Below are positions 34,632 through 45,738 of a stretch of 64,000 nt of DNA, one piece after another. The stretch covers positions 57,093,377-57,157,376 of the forward strand of contig CM068313.1 of NCBI GenBank assembly GCA_034766995.1. The letters run 5' to 3'. Positions within the stretch are counted from its first letter, which is position 1. The number at the start of each line of letters is the position of its first letter. The notes beneath the pieces were generated by a model, which had not been told where the DNA came from, did not search any database, and worked only from the letters and a program-made list of their open reading frames with translations. A program made the translations under genes and the position numbers. This DNA comes from Acanthacorydalis orientalis. Lineage: Eukaryota; Arthropoda; Insecta; Megaloptera; Corydalidae.

Positions 34632-34682
34632 GTGTGAGAGAGAACGACTGTATAAATGACGGTCGTTTTCACTCTCACTCAC
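34632..34682. repeat. Hairpin 1 of a three-hairpin cluster
   Basis: GTGTGAGAGAGAACGACTG pairs imperfectly with CGGTCGTTTTCACTCTCAC across a short loop. Confidence 0.6.
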
Positions 34683-34721
34683 AGAAAGCTTTTATCAGCT
34701 AAATGTTGATAAAAGCTTTCT
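34683..34721. repeat. Hairpin 2 of a three-hairpin cluster
   Basis: Perfect 15-bp arms AGAAAGCTTTTATCA (34683-34697) and TGATAAAAGCTTTCT (34707-34721) around a 9-base loop. Confidence 0.85.
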
Positions 34722-34735
34722 TCACAAGTAAAAGT

Positions 34736-34781
34736 AAAAGAAATACCTGTATTGTCCGCATTACTAAAAGGTATTTCTTTT
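34736..34781. repeat. Hairpin 3 of a three-hairpin cluster
   Basis: Perfect 13-bp arms AAAAGAAATACCT (34736-34748) and AGGTATTTCTTTT (34769-34781) around a 20-base loop. Confidence 0.8.
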
Positions 34782-34789
34782 TAAATTTA

Positions 34790-35780
34790 AATTGTCATTT
34801 TTATTCGTAAAACAATTTGTAACTTTGTTGGACTTTTTGGGTAGCCGTATTTTATATTAATTAATTTTATTTTTTGAACTGTAAATCATTGACAATCTTG
34901 TTTTTAATTAGTTTTTAAATTTTGACACACAAATAATAATTTAATTTGGATACAGTTCTAAAATGTACATATTATAAAAAATAAAATTGAGTGGTTTGGA
35001 ATTGTATTTAATGTACTTTTAGTATCAAATAGTAAATATAAATTTTTAAGATTAGTACTAGATAAATTTCAAAACTGTATTGTAATCAAAATTAAAAAAA
35101 TACATGCTCAATTTTATATTCATACTAATATAAAATGTAAATATATAATTTACATACTTCTATCGAATGAACAATGTATAGAATACGAAAGTTCTTCAAG
35201 TTTGATTTATAGTTCGAATGTAAAATTTTCACATTTAATTAACAACTTCTATCCATAAGTTCAAAAGAAAAAGTTGCTCTATTGTGGTTCATTATATTAA
35301 AAGATAATATTTTAGGTAGACAATAGTTTCATTGGAACAAAGAATTGCTATCAGAAATGAAAACTTTTTTATACATTTCAGAATTATAATAAGTTTTTTT
35401 AAAGATTTTAATTTTTAATAAATTAAAAATATTACTGATATTTAGTAAATAATTTTCACAATATGCGATGAACCTAGTTACAATAAATCTCTCTATAGAT
35501 TAAATTTCAAAAGAAACAATCTAATATTATATATATATATATAAATCAAATTTAAAACCCATTTATATTTCATAAAATATGAAATTCTATGAGTACCAAT
35601 AATGCACCAAGTTATATTAAATATAGACACAAGAAATTAATATAGAAAAATATTTCATAACATTTAAAGACAAAATTTAGTAAGGCAATTGGTGTTAATT
35701 AACGTAGAAATTATGCTTTCTGTTTGATAAAATGTCTAATATGACATAATATATAAATATATATTTATTACGAAAATATT
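34790..35780. other. No gene seen
   Basis: A+T-rich spacer. A short Helitron-like start (TCTCTCTATAGATTAAATTT) occurs at 35488 after A but is not followed by the family core. Confidence 0.35.
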
Positions 35781-35787
35781 TAATATA

Positions 35788-36345
35788 TCTCTCTATAAAT
35801 AGAAATCAGTTCTGTGCCGTCACTTTTATTGGTGTCCTAATTGGCTGATTAAATCGCTTTATCTGTTTTCTGAATGGTCAGTCTTCGCTTCCTTGTTAAT
35901 CACTCCGTTTCTTCTATAATCGTTTCGGTTCTATGACGATGTATGTATATTGATCATTATACATTGTTACCACTTGGCAATTAACACATTTTGAGATTAT
36001 GAAGTTGTCAACTAACACATTTAGAACCACTAAACTCTGTGCAAAAGGAACACTTATCTTTTTATTGTGTGTTTTAAGTGTCTTTCTATGCGCAGTGCGT
36101 TCCGCGCAGAAGTCATTGACTGAAACTCAAACAATAACTTTTCGCTGTCCTGAAACACCGGAGTTCGGTCTCCTTCTTATAATCTCTTTGTCCAATACAT
36201 TGTATTACCGATTGCTCATTGCACTACTTGCAGCGTTCCATTCCAACTCCTTCACGCATTCGCCGTTTCCACTCCTCGTTGTGCGTCACTTCCGTTGCAG
36301 GTTCGTCACGAACGAAATTGCAGTTCGATTTTCGTGACGCACAAC
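35788..36345 (+). mobile_element. Helitron-like element, copy 7, with G+C-richer insert
   Basis: Begins TCTCTCTATAAATAGAAATC after A, then GTCACTTTTATTGGTGTCCT and AATTGGCTGATTAAATCGC. From about 36000 the sequence becomes less A+T-rich and carries a 12-bp inverted repeat (GTTGTGCGTCAC 36278-36289; GTGACGCACAAC 36334-36345). The 3' terminus is not established; the limit given is the end of this inverted repeat. Confidence 0.4.
35999..36337 (+). CDS. Doubtful 112-codon open frame with signal-peptide-like start
   Basis: Begins MKLSTNTFRTTKLCAKG, followed by the hydrophobic stretch TLIFLLCVLSVFLCAVRSAQ, which looks like a signal peptide with a plausible cleavage site after the AVRSA region. The rest (TETQTITFRCPETPEFG, then further hydrophobic segments) matches no family I recognise. 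It lies within a Helitron-like region and ends inside the 12-bp inverted repeat, so it may be a chance frame. No splice, promoter or poly(A) context supports it. Confidence 0.15.
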   Translation: MKLSTNTFRTTKLCAKGTLIFLLCVLSVFLCAVRSAQKSLTETQTITFRCPETPEFGLLLIISLSNTLYYRLLIALLAAFHSNSFTHSPFPLLVVRHFRCRFVTNEIAVRFS

Positions 36346-36733
36346 AATTAAATATGTTTCACTTCAAAAGTTTGCATTACAAAAACAGTACTGAGAGTAT
36401 AATTAAACTTACTTTACAAAATATATTATTTTCGCCCCACAAACCACAACAATTTTTTCGAACAAAAATATTCGATTGCCGCTTATAAGCATTTCGATGG
36501 CAGCGTCATCATCCTCAAGTCGCCAATTTACCAAAAAATCTGATTTTTTTATACCTTGCCGCTTTGAAGATGATAATATATTTCGAACGTTTGAGAATTT
36601 GGTTTCAAACAAAGATAATAATATATTTTTGGTATAAGCCTTTCAAATTAGTCCAGGAACTAATTATATATAAATTTTATATATGGTTTTAAATTCATTT
36701 TCTTTTAATTGGAATTAAGATACATTTTAAATA

Positions 36734-37311
36734 TTAGGTAGGTAGAAATATAATTGCGGTTTATAACGTTCAAATTTATATACATTTACAGCCTTTTTGA
36801 TTTTTATGGCTGTTTTAAGTAGTGCAGAACTGTTTAATGATTAAAGCTCAACTTTTTTGCAAGCTCTCGAATTTTTGTGCATGATTCTGATTCAAATATA
36901 GCTTTCAGTTGGTTGTTATGAACTGAAGAAAAATGCTCACGACCTACTTTATATGTAAGGCTCTCGTCCCTAGTAGGAAATTTTTGTAACCACCATTGTA
37001 CCATATATTCTTTAACAGTACCCACACCAAAACCATCTTTTAGTTTGCGAACAGTTTCTGTTGCTTTACCAGCCGATATGAACTCATGCAAAAAAAATTC
37101 TTAATTGCTTCTTTTCCGTCTTTGATTCAATAGCTAAATTTGAAGCAAAATTAATAAAAAAAACCAATGACGGTGTCACCAAAACACAGACTGAAAAATG
37201 CACTTTCATATGATATTAACGTGCACACGATGAAATGACAATATTCAGTGAACAAAAATACAGTTAGAATTCAGAAAACAAAAACATAAATTATTTTCCT
37301 ACCAAACCTAA
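36734..37311 (-). mobile_element. Mariner deletion derivative E (HTH half only)
   Basis: Left TTAGGTAGGTAGAAATATAA and right reverse complement TTAGGTTTGGTAGGAAAATA. A minus-strand frame (36834-37091, 85 codons) encodes HEFISAGKATETVRKLKDGF, GVGTVKEYMVQWWLQKFPT, DESLTYKVGRE, VHNNQLKAIFES and KIRELAKKLSFNH, i.e. first HTH, linker and start of the second HTH without a stop; a stop follows before TVLHYLK. The catalytic domain is deleted. This is the best preserved reading frame among the HTH-only derivatives. Confidence 0.85.
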
Positions 37312-37859
37312 TTGATTTTAAATGTAAAGAGAACGATTTTTTTAAATATTCTACAAAGTTACTACTTTGTATTAATTCTTGCATAAAATGCTACTTTTAT
37401 GAAAAAAAATAAATATTTTTTATACATATTAATAAATTATAATCACAATAAAAAGAATGTCTATATAGATAAAATAATATTTTTAATTTCTATTATATTA
37501 GAAACCCCTGTTTTATTAACCAGTGCTATATAATTACATTTGTCTTAAAATAAAATTGAATAATTTAACAACAAATATGGTGTTTGACTACTGATCGCAA
37601 CAGAAAATGATAGCATCATTTAAATTGTTGAACACCAAAAAAATCTATTTTTGTCATATCGGAAGAAACGATTAAGAATACAAAGTTTTAGATCATATGA
37701 TAAAGAGGATTTATTTATTTATGCATGCGAAGAAAATTACGATTACGGTAGTCAGTGTTTTTAATTCTGTTCACAATTTTAAAGATTTTCTAATGATGTT
37801 TACAAATGATTTTATAAATTGAGGAAATCTACACACGTTCATATGAAATTTAATTAAAG

Positions 37860-37900
<41 letters not shown>

Positions 37901-37908
37901 GAGAGAGA
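37860..37908. repeat. (TA)n(GA)n array
   Basis: About 16 TA units, AA, then about 6 GA units; abuts the DDE deletion derivative at 37926. Confidence 0.9.
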
Positions 37909-37925
37909 GAAAAAAGTAGATATAT

Positions 37926-38752
37926 ACAGAGGTTTCCTAAAAAATGTATACATACTTCCACGTCAAAAATAATAATGTAAAAGTGTTATTACAAAAATTA
38001 TGCAGACATTATGAGATGGTTGTGAGTCATGTTTGATTTATACAATCACAACAGTTGCTGAAACTGGTCACCATTAGTATCCAGATACTTATGATTTCAT
38101 CGAACTACTGCAAGAGTAACGTTGGGAAAAATGCTCACATGATTGTTGGACATATTTCAATTTTCCTTGACTCTCAACCACTCAAAATTCTGCATTACTT
38201 GATCAGAATCGTATTCGTTTATGGCGTGTAACAATCTTGGGAGTCAACTTTCCATTTTTCAGTCTCCAGAATGCGTTGTATGTTTAATCTGCTAACCATT
38301 TTTTCATCTGTATATTGTTTGGGAGGACCATTTTAACGAGTATGTAAACTGTTTCCTATCATAGACGAAAAAGCAGGACTAGTTGCTGTGTGAAACCTCT
38401 CGGATATTTACCTGCCCACATCACACACGGTACGATCGGTTTTAAATTTATCACGAATGCGTAAAATTTCTAAAAATGCTAGAGGTTCAGTTGCAAATTC
38501 ACACTGCCATTCTCGTTATAATTTATACACATTCTCAAATTTAAAATAACACTTCAAAACAGTCTTGTGTTGTTCAAACGACAATCGCACTTCTGCCATT
38601 TTGTTTAACTGTCCTACCGGTCGCATGGTGGCTCTAACATTCATATATGATTAACGACATCTTTTGGGAGAACATGATACTGAAGATTGTGGCTGTAATT
38701 TGATTCAAAAATGAAGAAAGTCCATAGTAAATATTTTTCTCGACCCCTCTGT
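37926..38752 (-). mobile_element. DDE transposon deletion derivative
   Basis: Ends ACAGAGGTTTCCTAAAAAAT and, reverse complemented, ACAGAGGGGTCGAGAAAAAT are terminal inverted repeats; both lie in TA-rich sequence. The minus strand begins MAEVRLSFEQHKTVLKCYFK, then EWQCEFATEPLAFLEILRIR and DKFKTDRTVCDVG, the N-terminal DNA-binding region of an insect transposase family related to Tc1/mariner. The reading then jumps from LLHAINEYDSDQ to a C-terminal NVTLAVVRxNHKYLDTNGDQF block, so the whole catalytic core has been deleted. Stops at several places. About 827 bp. Confidence 0.75.
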
Positions 38753-38781
38753 ATACATATATATATATATATATATATATA

Positions 38782-38842
<61 letters not shown>
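38753..38842. repeat. (TA)n array with GTGTATATGTG interruption
   Basis: Two TA blocks starting at the right end of the DDE derivative. Confidence 0.95.
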
Positions 38843-38846
<4 letters not shown>

Positions 38847-38986
38847 AATCTAAAAAATATTTGCTATATATTTGCTACTATTTATTTTCTTTGTCATACA
38901 ACATTGAATATGATTTAATTTATTAACTATGACAGTATAACTTGAAATTTTAGAAAGAAAGACATTAAAATTTGTTTATTTTCATG

Positions 38987-38989
<3 letters not shown>

Positions 38990-39018
<29 letters not shown>

Positions 39019-39036
39019 AATATATATACTTATTTA

Positions 39037-39075
<39 letters not shown>
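38990..39075. repeat. (TA)n array
   Basis: Interrupted by AAATATATACTTATTTATATT; overlapping frames on both strands are artefacts. Confidence 0.9.
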
Positions 39076-39076
<1 letters not shown>

Positions 39077-39219
39077 TGTGTGTAATTTCTTATATGTGTA
39101 TGTTTTCAAAATGTGTCTACATAATATACCTATAACAATTACAAAACTCGATTTTCTTATACGACACAATCATTTTGAACTAGAAAACCATTATAACCAT
39201 TTCATAGTATAAGAAAACA

Positions 39220-39550
39220 ATGTCGTCTGAAGACAATGGACTTGGAGCGGCGCTAAGAGATACGAGAATCGGGGGATAAATGAGTTATGGGGGTTGTCCG
39301 TTGTTACACGTAGCGTCATCCGTCATCTAGTCTCCCTCGAAATACCAGTCGGCCGAGCAAGCAAACCATCCTACTCTTACTTCAACACATTGGTATCTAA
39401 CCAACCTCATCGACCAATAACGCCACCTGCCGTTGAACTTTGGCCCCGTGGTGCACCTCTTACGCCTCACGTCTCTTTCCACTATGCTTTAAATGTAACG
39501 TCCGTGCAGATAACATCGGGGGAGAAGGATTTTATCTGTCTTACATGACG
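39220..39550. other. G+C-richer unique segment
   Basis: Contains CTTGGAGCGGCGCTAAGAG and GGCCCCGTGGTGCACC, with many CG dinucleotides, between two (TA)n arrays. An 84-codon frame at 39294-39548 has no recognised domain. Could be genic DNA of the host; evidence is compositional only. Confidence 0.3.
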
Positions 39551-39565
39551 TCTTAAATAAAATTG

Positions 39566-39567
<2 letters not shown>

Positions 39568-39645
<78 letters not shown>
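39568..39645. repeat. (TA)n array
   Basis: About 38 uninterrupted TA units. Confidence 0.95.
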
Positions 39646-39646
<1 letters not shown>

Positions 39647-39916
39647 GAAAATTATAGTAGAAATAATAGATAATTTATAAATTCTAAGAGAGATACTAAC
39701 TGGAAAACAGATATCAAGTATATACTTTTTAAAGAATTATGTTAAATTACACTTTTTTAAATCACAAGTGAGCTTATCGATTTGCAAAATGCCAACAGAT
39801 ATTTTTCATCACTTTCCACAACTTATTCACTGTTATTTCTTCTATTTTATTTCAAATATTATTTTTAAATTATTATATTGAAGAAGCTTATTTCATATTG
39901 ATTTTATTATTTATAA

Positions 39917-40116
39917 AGTGTGATTCAATTTAGGATTCCGTATAAAAGTGTAAAAAAAATTGCAAAAATTAAAAAAATCACGTTATTTTTTATTTAGTAT
40001 TTTAATTCAATTCTATTTTAGTATTCAACTGAACTAAATTATTATATAAAAATACGATTTTTTTAATTTTTGCTTTTTTTTTAATACTTTCATGTGGCAG
40101 CCTAAATTTAATCACA
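39917..40116. mobile_element. MITE-T, complete copy 1
   Basis: Inverted terminal repeats GTGTGATTCAATTTAGG (left) and, reverse complemented, GTGTGATTAAATTTAGG (right), followed inward by (A)TGAAAGTATTAAAAAAA-like and GCAAAAATTA. About 200 bp, noncoding, TA-rich flanks. Confidence 0.75.
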
Positions 40117-40405
40117 CATTTGTTCTCACAGAATTCATATAGTGATGAATTTGAAGCATGTAAATGGTGATTGTTAGTCTTCTAAACAAGGTTTACGTGT
40201 TCTGGGAATATATTTGTCATATTCTGTATTAAGTTTTTTGGAAAATGAGTCGTAATAAGGTTTAAATAACACCAGATATTTATTTACTAAATGTTGTCAA
40301 ATTTCTTTATGCAAATATTTTTGAAACACCACTATTCACCAAACTAATATTATTGTTAAAGACTGATTATCAGTTTTATCAAAATAATTTTTCGTTCAAT
40401 CTATA

Positions 40406-40612
40406 GAGTGATCTAATTTAGGCTTTCAGATGGAAGTATCAAAAAAATTAACAAAATTTTCAAAAAATTACTCTATATTTTATTTATTATTTTAGTTCAA
40501 TTCAATACTAAAATACAATACAAATTAAATACTAAATAAAAAATAAAATGTTTTTTTTCTAATTTTTGCAATATTTTTATTACTTTCGTATAGAAGCCAA
40601 AATTAAATCACC
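40406..40612. mobile_element. MITE-T, complete copy 2
   Basis: Starts GAGTGATCTAATTTAGGC after TATA and ends GCCAAAATTAAATCACC before TATA. Internal TTCAATTCAATACTAAAAT is shared with 5760-5800. Confidence 0.75.
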
Positions 40613-40834
40613 TATACAAGAATGACGTATAATTAAATCAACACTATATTACAGATTTTTGCTGTAAAGATATTTTTGATGAAACAAAAAATGATTTTCT
40701 AATACTTAGTACTTGTAATTATATATATTTACATACTTATGTAAATAAAAATTCCATCTCATATGATTAGATAATTTATAAATTATAGATTTCGACTGTC
40801 GTTTCCAAATTATTCCTAAAAAATTTAATTCAGT

Positions 40835-41530
40835 GATTTAAAAGTTCTGCTAGATTTAGAAAATCGAAAAAAATGTTTTTTTTTTCATAAATTGATAGAT
40901 TGAATTATGCAGAATAAGACGTTGAACTATGGATAATTTAAAAAATTGAAGTATTTATTCAAGTTTGAATTGCGCAGCTTATATACTGCGCTCAGGTGTA
41001 AATTGAACGTTAAACTCGTATTTTCGAAATGGTTTTTTTAACCTGCTGGTGTACTGATTGGCATAACTACGGAACTAATTATCCGATTGATTTAAATATC
41101 GTATACACTTTTCAATTAATTGTTTTTACTGTATTAACTACTACGGTACATATATCTTTTCTATTTTCATGCATATATTTCATGCATATATTTCATGCAT
41201 ATATTTCATATAGGCTATAGTTCATGCAATTAAGAACTCCTAATAGATTATAAATATCACTGAAATTTTATTGTATTTCAATTTGCTTGGGAGACTTCGA
41301 CACTAACGGAGGTATAGAGATTTTATCCTATTATATTTATCTGCAGGTACCGTCGCAATTATTCAACATATCAAAAAAATATATGTAAAATTGTATTTAA
41401 ACATAGTTAAATAAATGTCAACACTCTGAAATAGTTTGATCTTATCACTAACTTAAAAAAATTATTGAAAAATGCCCAAACTTTTTGGGTTTTAGACCGA
41501 ATAGTTCCCATAAAATAACTGGATAATTCT
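40835..41530 (+). repeat. R1 dispersed repeat, copy 2
   Basis: Collinear with 835-1560: ATTGATAGATTGAATTATGC, AAAAAATTGAAG.A.TTATTC, CATAACTACGGAACTAATTA, GGGAGACTTCGACACTAACG, then TATTCAACATATC. More diverged than copies 1 and 3. Includes the 13-bp tandem repeat at 41169-41207. Confidence 0.6.
41169..41207. repeat. 13-bp tandem repeat, three units
   Basis: ATGCATATATTTC repeated three times without change; expands a single unit present in other R1 copies as a TTCATATATGCC-like word. Confidence 0.9.
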
Positions 41531-41539
41531 TGTTATATC

Positions 41540-42600
41540 ATTTAAATGGGTGGAAGCAAAAAGCATGCCAATTACTTGTATAATCTCGCTTGATATGAAT
41601 TTTTTACGATTAGAACGTCGAGGATTATTTTAATGTCACTTGTTTGTATATTTTCACCATCATTTATTATTAAAGAAGACACATATTACTGAAACGAGTA
41701 TATTTAAAGATTACTAAAATGCTTATGGTCGACGAGAAATGCACTTATCTTACTATACAAACTTTCAAATAATTTTAATTAGACTAAACCTTCAAAACTG
41801 ACCTATTTCTTAAAATTACATATAAATATTCTTTGCATTACTTTATCGGAACAGTCATTTCTAAAAACTACTTCTATGACAAACTTGTGATATTTCCTTA
41901 ACATTTCTTGTGAACTAAATTTTCTACACATTGTCTCATATATCAGCACGTTAGCTACTCAAACTGGAATGGCATCAAATTTAATTTATTTTTATAAATA
42001 ATTTTTTTACTCTTAAGCAAAACTAATTGTTTTGTCAATAATAGGTTCGGATTTGTATGTATCTAATAGTCTGAAATGACTAAATTGTAATCTTCAAATA
42101 GGATAAGAATCATAATAGATATATTACAAAATGAAAACCAAAAAAACTGAAATGAATACCATTACAAAATGAAAATAGTTTAGAAAATATATGTATATTA
42201 AAAATAACAAATTTTCTTAGAATATATATTTCTTTATGAAACATATATTAAAAAACATACTTAGTATTCGCGATGATGGTAATACATGCTTGTAATATAA
42301 AATTCTATCAAGATTCTTGTCTCTAATTAGTTGTTGCGTATACCAAGTAAATATTTATCAAATATAACGAATTCATAAAATGATTTCTTTTTTCTTTTAA
42401 ATAAGTTTAAATTTAAACTAAAAAAACAATTTTGCAGCGTACTGCTAAGCTATGATAGTAATGAATTGAAAAATAAAAATTCAATTTCAAAAACTCTGCA
42501 ATTTAATAAATTATGAGCGATTTTATCATTATATACAAGAAGGATGGATGATAAAAATTGAAAAACAAATTAAAAAAATACAAACAAGCAAATATATGTT
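41540..42600. other. No gene seen
   Basis: Unique A+T-rich spacer without recognised termini or coding signal. Confidence 0.4.
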
Positions 42601-42604
42601 AAAC

Positions 42605-43076
42605 CAGTGCTTGTCAAACCGTGTTTCGCAAGTTAAAGAGAAAATTTAAAAGAATTTTTGAAGAAAAAACTCGAAAAATTCAAAATAGTTGATTCATAAT
42701 AATTTCTTTTATTTCTATTAATATCTATTATTACCTATTATTATGTAGTAAAACTGTATTTAGGAATATACATTTGTACTCCGCTTAATCAGATGTAAAT
42801 AAAAACAATTTTTCATGTAAAATGGTTGATTTTCAAAATTTGTGGGGTACGGGGCAATTTACTTTCGAGGAACAATTAAAATAGTACCATCCGACCTGAT
42901 CATTTTATCTTCCTGTAATGAAATTATCTATTAGTAGAAGAATATTTAACACATATTCGAGAACATTGTGGAACAATGTAACTTTATCAATATCAGAGTA
43001 GAGGGAATATGCATAACTTTTTAAAAAAATTATAATCTTAAGGTTTCTGTGAGCCGACAAAGTTTGAAGACCACTG
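42605..43076. mobile_element. hAT-type MITE, copy 2
   Basis: Terminal repeats CAGTGCTTGTCAAACCGTG (left) and, reverse complemented, CAGTGGTCTTCAAACTTTG (right). Flanked by TGTTAAAC and TGTTGAAC, an 8-bp target duplication with one mismatch, which is diagnostic of hAT. About 472 bp, noncoding. Confidence 0.85.
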
Positions 43077-43349
43077 TGTTGAACTATTATATATCATAAA
43101 TAGAAAAATCGTAGTCTAATCACAATCTCATGAATAGTATAATAATTTCCTGTTGAAAATTAATGGATGAATAATATATAATTATGAAATATATCTTTGC
43201 TACTTACACAAAATTCTTAGAAGAAAAAAAATGAAAAAATGCCGAAATAAACCAAGAATTACCAATATAATGTCTTAAAAATAAATTGTTGGATATATCA
43301 ACCAATACTAGTCCAAGGTTATAGATAGAACTGTATTATTTCAATAATA

Positions 43350-43736
43350 TTTCTGTAAATAAAAATTGGTATTCCCCCACAGTAATTTTTATTCGTACTT
43401 TGATTGGTGGAGATCAGTCACGTGATTTGTGTTCTGATTGGTTGATATCAGTTACGTAGACTGTGTTCTGATTGGTAACTATGAATCACGTGATTGAATG
43501 ATCACTGTAATCAATTGAATTGAATGTTATTTTCAATTTGATGTTAATTGTTATGTTAATTTTTAACTTTTCTAATAAAAAAGGATGATTTACTTTTGAT
43601 TCGTACTATTTGTGTATATTATTTGTTAATTTCTGTTATTTGTTAGGAAGCGTGCGACCAATAGCTATATAATGGCTACGTCTTCTCTCGGGGTAGGGGA
43701 TGGCAAACACAGCAAATTGGAACTGGAGCCCCTTAG
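43350..43736 (+). mobile_element. Helitron-like element, copy 8
   Basis: Starts near TTCTGTAAATAAAAATTGG and holds the most regular set of core words: TTGATTGGTGGAGATCAGTC with ACGTGATTTG, then TGTTCTGATTGGTTGATATC with AGTTACGTAG, then TGTTCTGATTGGTAAC with ATCACGTGATT. TTAATTTCTGTTATTTGTTA follows with GGAAGCGTGCG, and a G/C-rich stretch ends near GGAGCCCCTTAG. The terminal CTTAG is not canonical. Noncoding. Confidence 0.55.
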
Positions 43737-43784
43737 CAATTATAATATTCCTAATTGAAAATATTCTTCTTTCTCGTAATATTT

Positions 43785-43958
<174 letters not shown>

Positions 43959-44314
43959 CATAAACTGAAAAGTTAAATTTTCTTGATATTTGATGAGTTT
44001 CTTCTCATCAAATATCTGCTGTTGATAATTATATATAAGTGATAAAAATATATATCTTAATAAAGAAAAGTCTATTCTTGTCCATAAAAAAATATCGGAA
44101 ACAATAAAATTTTACTGCTTTACAACCATACCGAAATGGAGATGAATTGACTAGAGATAACAATTAAACAAAATGTAGTTTTTTATTGAGTGAAAAATAA
44201 GAAAGATAAAACAATAAATGAAATAAAAATATATAGGGGACGTTATAGCTGGGGTTCGATTGTATTTTGTGAGCATTTTCTTTTGAATTTTATATTTAAA
44301 AAAAAGAAATAAAC

Positions 44315-44316
<2 letters not shown>

Positions 44317-44364
<48 letters not shown>
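44317..44364. repeat. (TA)n array
   Basis: About 23 TA units. Confidence 0.9.
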
Positions 44365-44369
<5 letters not shown>

Positions 44370-44921
44370 TTATGTACTAAGTGTTATTTTCAGTTTCAAA
44401 ATACTGCCCCATACTGAATCTGATTTAAATTGTAAATCAAAAGGTAAAATGGACACTCAGAACGAAATCTGATGGAAAATAAATTCCCAATAGAATATGA
44501 TGAGCAGAGAAGCGTTTTGCTTTATCAAGAAGGGATGGCAACTAGTGATCTGAAATAGCTCGTGTATCCCTTGGGTTTCGTATTCATTCCTTTTCGTAAA
44601 AGTGAATAGTTCGTAAGTTATATAAACAATTATATAAAAGGGAAAGGGATGAGAGGATACTTTTATGTAAATATAAAGACATTTTCAGATGAAAGTTGTA
44701 CAAAAAAATGTATTGTAGACTTTATTGATATTTGTAATCCAGAAAGATTGAGATTAGACAAAAAATTGGATGGAAGTTTTACATGAAAATGAAAAGAATG
44801 GAATTATTGGTATTTATTATTCATTTAAATGTCAATCTTATAAATTTCATATTGGTATTTGTATGATATTGACAAGGAATTAAATTATTTTTTGTGCATT
44901 ATCTAAAATAAAAGTTACAGC

Positions 44922-44923
<2 letters not shown>

Positions 44924-44981
<58 letters not shown>
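44924..44981. repeat. (TA)n array
   Basis: About 28 TA units. Confidence 0.9.
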
Positions 44982-44984
<3 letters not shown>

Positions 44985-45735
44985 TATACATATATATAAT
45001 AATAATTTTATTTTATAATTTTTTTCTTTTTTCACGTAGTTTTTATAAAATTTCTTCGAGTGTTGCTCTTTTTTAAAAACATATTTTTTAATAACAATTT
45101 TCTTTTTCATTTATATAAAAAAAATTTTAAAAGAGTTTAACTACCTAAACAAGTTTTAATCTATTTACAACAATGATTAAATCTAAGAACAAAATTTGAA
45201 TTTAAAAAAAAAATAAAAAAGTAACTATAATATATACTTAAATGCATCGAATAAAGATATTTCAAAATAAGATTCTCATAAAATAAATTATAAGCTTACA
45301 TAAACTAGATAAATTGTTGAGAACAAATGATGGATAAGTACCTTAAATTTCCAGTATTTTTTTAAAAAAGAAATTAATAACTTCCTAGGTGCTATTAAAA
45401 TTGAAAATAAAAAATGTGAATAAAGGTATGTTTTAAGTTTTAAGTGAGTGTTTGACAGTGTATATAATTTTGTATGAACAAATTATACTTTCATATTTAA
45501 ATTAAAATATTTTGTCCATATTCCAAATTGTTTTATTAAAAATAGAGAATCAGTTTGGATTTATCGTTAAATCTTTCAGTATCTCTAACAAAATGGAAAG
45601 GTTTTTATATTAATTAAACAGTATAAAAATATTTTTTCATATATTCAGAATCCAATTGATTGAATCTTTTTAATACTTTGAATAATGATTTATAAGTGTT
45701 TTGTATAAAGATTGTATGTTGTACATTTACATAAA
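44985..45735. other. No gene seen
   Basis: A+T-rich unique spacer between a (TA)n array and the mariner at 45739. Confidence 0.4.
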
Positions 45736-45738
45736 CTA

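Noticed and set aside
39294..39548. 84-codon plus-strand frame in the G+C-richer segment
   Set aside because: No recognised domain or splice context; composition alone is not enough to call a gene.
44452..44600. Possible transposase HTH fragment (IEYDEQRSVLLYQEGMA)
   Set aside because: Too short and degraded to assign; no terminal repeats nearby.
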